DNA of 29,686 nucleotides, taken from assembly GCA_942491465.1 (NCBI GenBank), contig CALOBA010000079.1:1-29686 (forward strand), read 5' to 3'. The position numbers were made by a program, and so were the translations under genes. The notes under the pieces are model-generated. The model saw nothing but the letters and a program-made list of their open reading frames with translations. It searched no databases and had not been told where the DNA came from. Each line of letters starts with the position of its first letter. Position 1 is the first letter of the stretch. The stretch is from CALOBA01 sp942491465 (GTDB lineage Bacteria > Pseudomonadota > Gammaproteobacteria > Chromatiales > Chromatiaceae). Positions 29,519 through 29,686 of this stretch are shown one piece after another.

Positions 29519-29686
29519 GGAGCGATCCTCGTAGGCATCGGAGGGGATGGCGCGGCGGATGCCGCGCCGGGTTGGGACGCCGGCGCCTTGCCGGCGGGCC
29601 GCTGCTGGCTCGATGCCGGCGTTTGCCCCACGCCGGCCTCGGCGTGCACCGCCGCCGGCGCGATGGCCGGGCTCGGCGGCTGGGCT
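29515..29686 (-). CDS. Pro/Ala-rich C-terminus of a gene continuing beyond the right edge
   Basis: The minus strand reads without a stop from base 29685 to a TGA at 29517-29515, which overlaps the muramidase ATG by four bases (ATGA). The 56 visible residues are Pro/Ala/Ser-rich (SPAIAPAAVHAEAGVGQTP, ending PPMPTRIAP), a low-complexity tail. The overlap implies an operon with the muramidase. The rest is outside the window, so the protein cannot be named. The frame of the muramidase itself is also open upstream, but the ATGA overlap makes this reading more natural. Confidence 0.5.
   Translation of the reverse strand, partial: AQPPSPAIAPAAVHAEAGVGQTPASSQQRPAGKAPASQPGAASAAPSPPMPTRIAP

Overview
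The window is very GC-rich with strong G/C third-position bias. Its gene set includes class I fructose-bisphosphate aldolase, YceH, a ptsP-rppH-HAD neighbourhood, an ornithine-lipid gene pair and REP-like palindromes. This suggests a large-genome gammaproteobacterium, most plausibly a purple sulfur bacterium (Chromatiaceae). The assignment is an inference; no rRNA or photosynthesis gene is present to confirm it.

Left part (1-3.0 kb): a decaying accessory patch. It holds the 5' part of a minus-strand gene that runs off the edge, a start-less GrpE C-terminal remnant, and a translationally coupled pair of minus-strand genes. That pair carries three apparent frameshifts, and a dispersed hexanucleotide-bearing element cuts the end of the second gene.

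Middle part (3.2-16.2 kb): mostly intact housekeeping genes. These are recG, class I aldolase, yceH, a sucrose-phosphatase-like HAD enzyme with an upstream lone HPt protein, a small conserved-looking protein, ptsP, rppH, a HAD-IB phosphatase, then a tight three-gene operon (OlsB-like, OlsA-like, GT4 glycosyltransferase) likely to make phosphorus-free membrane lipids. REP-like palindromes, hexanucleotide arrays and a small MITE-like element lie between these genes.

Right part (16.7-28.5 kb): one long plus-strand gene train of unusual content. It starts with a membrane histidine kinase interrupted near its 3' end by an in-frame amber codon and ends with an AraC-type response regulator. Between them lie a small helical protein, two large membrane-anchored proteins with low-complexity acidic tracts (one with a Thr/Asp/Val/Ile repeat and a probable C-terminal beta-propeller), an 800-residue protein whose first half closely resembles the borosin peptide-backbone N-methyltransferases (OphMA/SonM type) including the clasp region, and a TM plus coiled-coil protein. 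A borosin-type methyltransferase with a roughly 390-residue C-terminal extension, embedded in a two-component-bracketed operon of unknown proteins, is the most exciting content of the window.

Right edge (28.6-29.7 kb, minus strand): a GH25 muramidase with an SH3-type N-terminal domain and no signal peptide, overlapping by 4 nt the Pro/Ala-rich C-terminus of a gene that continues outside the window.
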